Origin: JANPBY01 sp963851405
GTDB lineage: Bacteria; Actinomycetota; Actinomycetes; DATJPE01
Direction of reading: 5' to 3'
Assembly (NCBI GenBank): GCA_963851405.1
Contig: CAWKPB010000006.1
Location: 1 to 64,000, forward strand
Length of the DNA stretch: 64,000 nucleotides
Part shown: one piece after another, positions 61,645 through 64,000 of the stretch
Layout of the letters: each line of letters opens with the position of its first letter
How positions within the stretch are numbered: the first letter of the stretch is position 1
The notes under the pieces: model-generated
Told to the model about the DNA's origin: nothing
The model's input: only the letters and a program-made list of their open reading frames with translations
Database searches by the model: none
Translations under genes and position numbers: made by a program

Positions 61645-62682
61645 ATGACCGACACCGTGGGCTGCCGGCTGACCTACGGCCCGTGGGGCGAGACGTTGGC
61701 CGAGCTGGTTGCAGCCGGGCAGAGCGCTGAGACGGCCGGGGCACACGTTGTTTGGGCGCCGGAGATGCACCGCAGCGCGACCGTGACCGCTGCGGCACTC
61801 GCGGCAGGGACGGCGACGATTGGGGTGGGTACGGCGATTGCGTTGGCCTTCACGCGTTCGCCCATGGTTACGGCCTTGGAGGCCATGGACCTGGACGAGA
61901 TGTCCGACGGACGGTTCGTCCTCGGCCTGGGAACCGGGGTGCAACGGCTCAACGAGGACTGGCACAACGCACGTTGGGGCAAGCCCCTGGCCCACCTGAG
62001 GGAGACCGTGGGCATCGTCCGGCATGTCATTTCCCATGCTCGCGACGGCGAGCCGATGGCCATCGAGGGTGAGTTCGAGCACCTGCGCGTGCGGGGCTAT
62101 CAGCGGCCCTACCAGCAGCAGCGCACCGCGATCCCGATCTACCTGGCGGCGATGGGTCCGGCGATGACGCGCCTCGCGATCGAGATCGGCGACGGTTGGA
62201 TCAGCCACGAGCTGTGCTCGCCGGAATTCGTCCGCGGGCAGGTGCTCGAAGGCGTGAGCGAGGGGTTGCAGCGCGGCGGCAAGGAACGCAAAGAGGTGGA
62301 CCTTGTGGTCTCGGCCTGCTGCTCCGTTGATGAGGACGGCGCGGCGGCGCGGCGGGCAGCGGCCGGGATCGTCGGCTTCTACGCCAGCGTCAGGACCTAC
62401 GCCGCGTTCTTCGACTTCCACGGATTCGGGGCCGAGGCTGCGGCCTGCAACGCGGCGCTGAAGGGCGGCCGCGGCGCCACCGATCTGGGGGATCTGGTAC
62501 CCGATGCGATGGTCGATGCGGTGACTTTGTCCGGCACGCCGGACGAGGTCAGGAGGCGGTTGCGGGCCTATGAAGGCCTCGCGGATTCCATCAAGTTGAC
62601 GCCGCCGACTCACGGACTGTCCCCGGAGCAAACCCGAGCGGCCCAGGCGCGGGTCATCGATCTCATCGGGTCGCTCGCGTGA
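61645..62682 (+). CDS. LLM-class F420-dependent oxidoreductase
   Basis: This 345-residue luciferase-like TIM barrel has AETAGAHVVWAPEMHRS, TIGVGTAIALAFTRSPM, LDEMSDGRFVLGLGTG and IPIYLAAMGPAMTRLAIEIGDGW, the features of F420-dependent LLM enzymes. It should reduce or oxidise a substrate with F420H2/F420 (family inference). It lies 6 bp after the MaoC gene and overlaps the CaiB gene by GTGA, so the three products probably act on one substrate. Confidence 0.88.
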   Translation: MTDTVGCRLTYGPWGETLAELVAAGQSAETAGAHVVWAPEMHRSATVTAAALAAGTATIGVGTAIALAFTRSPMVTALEAMDLDEMSDGRFVLGLGTGVQRLNEDWHNARWGKPLAHLRETVGIVRHVISHARDGEPMAIEGEFEHLRVRGYQRPYQQQRTAIPIYLAAMGPAMTRLAIEIGDGWISHELCSPEFVRGQVLEGVSEGLQRGGKERKEVDLVVSACCSVDEDGAAARRAAAGIVGFYASVRTYAAFFDFHGFGAEAAACNAALKGGRGATDLGDLVPDAMVDAVTLSGTPDEVRRRLRAYEGLADSIKLTPPTHGLSPEQTRAAQARVIDLIGSLA

Positions 62683-63923
62683 ACGCGCCGCGTCGGCCAC
62701 TGGAAGATGTCCGGATCATCGCTGTCGAGCAGTACGGCGCCGGTCCATGGGGCAGCCTGCACCTGGCTGATTTGGGCGCTGAGGTCATCAAGATCGAGGA
62801 CCCCTCGGTCGGAGGTGACGTGGGCAGGTACGTGCCTCCGTACACCTCAGGTGAGGACTCGCTGTTCTTCGAAGTGTTCAACCGAGGAAAACGGTCGGTC
62901 TCACTGGATCTCACGACCGACGAGGGCCGGGCCGTGTTTGAAGACCTGGTGCGCGGGGCCGATGCCGTCTACAGCAATTTGCGCGGGGACGTCCCCGCCA
63001 AGATCGGGCTCACCTACGACCAGCTGAGCCACCTGAACCCCGCGATCGTGTGCTGTTCGCTATCCGGCTTCGGTATGAGCGGACCGCGGGTGAAGGAGCC
63101 GGGCTACGACTACATCCTGCAAGGGCTCGCCGGGTGGATGGATGTCACGGGAGAGCCGGACGGTCCGCCGACTAAGTCTGGGTTGTCCATGGTCGACTAC
63201 AGCGGGGGCATGGTCGCGGCCATATCGCTGCTCGCGGGTATCCACGCCGCGCGACGAGACGGTGTCGGGATGGACTGCGACGTCTCGTTGTACGACACGG
63301 CCATTTCGCTGTTGACCTACCCGGCAACCTGGGCACTGAACGAGGGGTTTGTGCCGACCAGGACGCCGTTGTCTTCACATCCGTCCTTGGTTCCATTCCA
63401 GCTGTTTCAGACGAAGGACTCATGGGTCGTCGTCGGATGTGCCAAGGAAAAGTTCTGGCAGCGCCTGGCGGTACTCGTTGACCACCCTGAATGGGGCGAT
63501 AGTGGCGACTACGCGACGTTCGCCTTGCGGCAGGAGAATCGCCAGCGCCTGGTGTCTGAGCTGACCGAGATCTTCTTGAGCCGTACCACCGATGAGTGGT
63601 TGGACGCGTTGTACGCCGCCGCCATTCCCTGTGGGCCCGTCAACACCGTCGCCGAAGCGCTGGCCGAGCCGCACACCGCGAAGCGAGGTCTCATCGTTGA
63701 AGCCGAGCACCCCACTTTCGGAAGCGTGCGCATGCCGAGGACTGCGGTGAGCGCCGGGCCGCAGCCGACCAGCCATCGGCGGGCCCCCCAACGCAACGAG
63801 GACTTCGGCTATGTCGTTGAGGACCTTCTGGGCTACTCACCGCAGAAGGTCGCTCAACTGGTAGCGGCGGGGGCGTTCGGCGATCCCGCCTCGACGGGCC
63901 ACCTGCCGGAACGCTTGTCATGA
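62679..63923 (+). CDS. CaiB/BaiF-family CoA-transferase (class III)
   Basis: This 414-residue enzyme has the class III pattern VRIIAVEQYGAGPWGSLHLADLGAEVIKIEDP, NRGKRSVSLDLTTDEGR, and the catalytic-Asp stretch in GLSMVDYSGGMVAA (Asp near 169, as in formyl-CoA transferase), followed by DVSLYDTAISLL. It transfers CoA between carboxylic acids. It is translationally coupled to the LLM gene. With a MaoC hydratase and a FadR regulator it suggests activation and degradation of an organic acid. Confidence 0.93.
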   Translation: MNAPRRPLEDVRIIAVEQYGAGPWGSLHLADLGAEVIKIEDPSVGGDVGRYVPPYTSGEDSLFFEVFNRGKRSVSLDLTTDEGRAVFEDLVRGADAVYSNLRGDVPAKIGLTYDQLSHLNPAIVCCSLSGFGMSGPRVKEPGYDYILQGLAGWMDVTGEPDGPPTKSGLSMVDYSGGMVAAISLLAGIHAARRDGVGMDCDVSLYDTAISLLTYPATWALNEGFVPTRTPLSSHPSLVPFQLFQTKDSWVVVGCAKEKFWQRLAVLVDHPEWGDSGDYATFALRQENRQRLVSELTEIFLSRTTDEWLDALYAAAIPCGPVNTVAEALAEPHTAKRGLIVEAEHPTFGSVRMPRTAVSAGPQPTSHRRAPQRNEDFGYVVEDLLGYSPQKVAQLVAAGAFGDPASTGHLPERLS

Positions 63924-63954
63924 CCGAGGTCTCTCGCCCGCATGGGTGCCGCCC

Positions 63955-64000
63955 GTGACGGTCACTGAAGACTTTGCGGCCTGGGCCGGAGAGCTGGCCC
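63955..64000 (+). CDS. Start of a further gene, cut by the window edge
   Basis: A GTG at 63955 opens a frame encoding VTVTEDFAAWAGELA to the end of the window. A 12-codon frame from the ATG at 63920 stops at 63958 and is not a gene. The short stretch resembles the N-terminus of MmgE/PrpD proteins, but 15 residues cannot support that call. Confidence 0.4.
   Translation, partial: MTVTEDFAAWAGELA

Overview
The window is about 64 kb of high-GC DNA with the gene content of an actinobacterium (Actinomycetota). Supporting signs are many GTG starts, frequent ATGA/GTGA stop-start overlaps, leaderless genes with a TANNNT -10 box 6-7 nt before the start codon, a class II DAHP synthase, a PASTA-domain Ser/Thr kinase beside an Rv2175c-type regulator, an MptA-like mannosyltransferase, heterodimeric lycopene cyclase subunits, a probable F420-dependent oxidoreductase and a mycobacterial-type LexA box. 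The genus cannot be read from the sequence. No rRNA, tRNA, CRISPR array, insertion sequence or prophage was seen.

Layout. 1-6187 (minus): a Tad/Flp pilus operon cpaB-tadZ-cpaF-tadB-tadC, cut by the left edge, in which TadB carries an extra N-terminal von Willebrand A domain. 6497-8715 (minus): a two-gene ABC exporter. 8741-14508: a FadD15-type acyl-CoA ligase, two SRPBCC proteins, a zinc-ribbon membrane protein, a metallophosphoesterase and an ArsA-like ATPase. 14707-17012: TadE- and TadG-like pseudopilins. 17131-22099: a possible small ORF, a membrane protein, an esterase, a PlsC acyltransferase, glycerol kinase and a DUF1028 protein. 22179-28769: central carbon and aromatic metabolism (apparent PPi-type phosphofructokinase with a 3'-end frameshift, class II DAHP synthase, ROK/polyphosphate glucokinase-like kinase, class I DAHP synthase behind an attenuator) plus an Ada-AlkA/Ogt alkylation-repair pair. 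28846-31232: PknL-like kinase and its divergent Rv2175c-like neighbour.

31248-37328 holds the core carotenoid genes crtYc-crtYd (plus) and crtE-crtI-mptA-crtB (minus). metF, a CDP-alcohol phosphatidyltransferase, a cation/proton antiporter, an AlkZ-like protein and a small conserved protein follow. 42101-46261 is a second carotenoid operon, crtA-cruF-cruG-crtD-like. Together the two clusters predict a monocyclic, hydrated, glycosylated and probably ketolated C40 carotenoid. From memory, fadD15, SRPBCC, arsA, plsC, aroG, pknL, Rv2175c, mptA, idsA2 and metF follow the gene order of M. tuberculosis Rv2187 to Rv2172c, with the crt genes inserted into that backbone.

46340-53798: a META-domain protein, a YbaK protein, then a LexA-box-controlled operon of DUF6504, SAV_6107-type HEPN protein, DnaE2 and DinB (SOS mutagenesis). 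53965-59137: DUF3040 and the moxR-DUF58-transglutaminase set. 59366-64000: a VOC protein, a FadR-type regulator and a MaoC/LLM/CaiB group that looks like an uncharacterised acyl-CoA catabolic operon running off the right edge.

The strongest novel-looking signals are the aromatic leader peptide and attenuator upstream of aroF, the CrtA-containing carotenoid tailoring operon, the SOS operon with its structured leader, and the pfkA/DAHP-synthase reading-frame accident.
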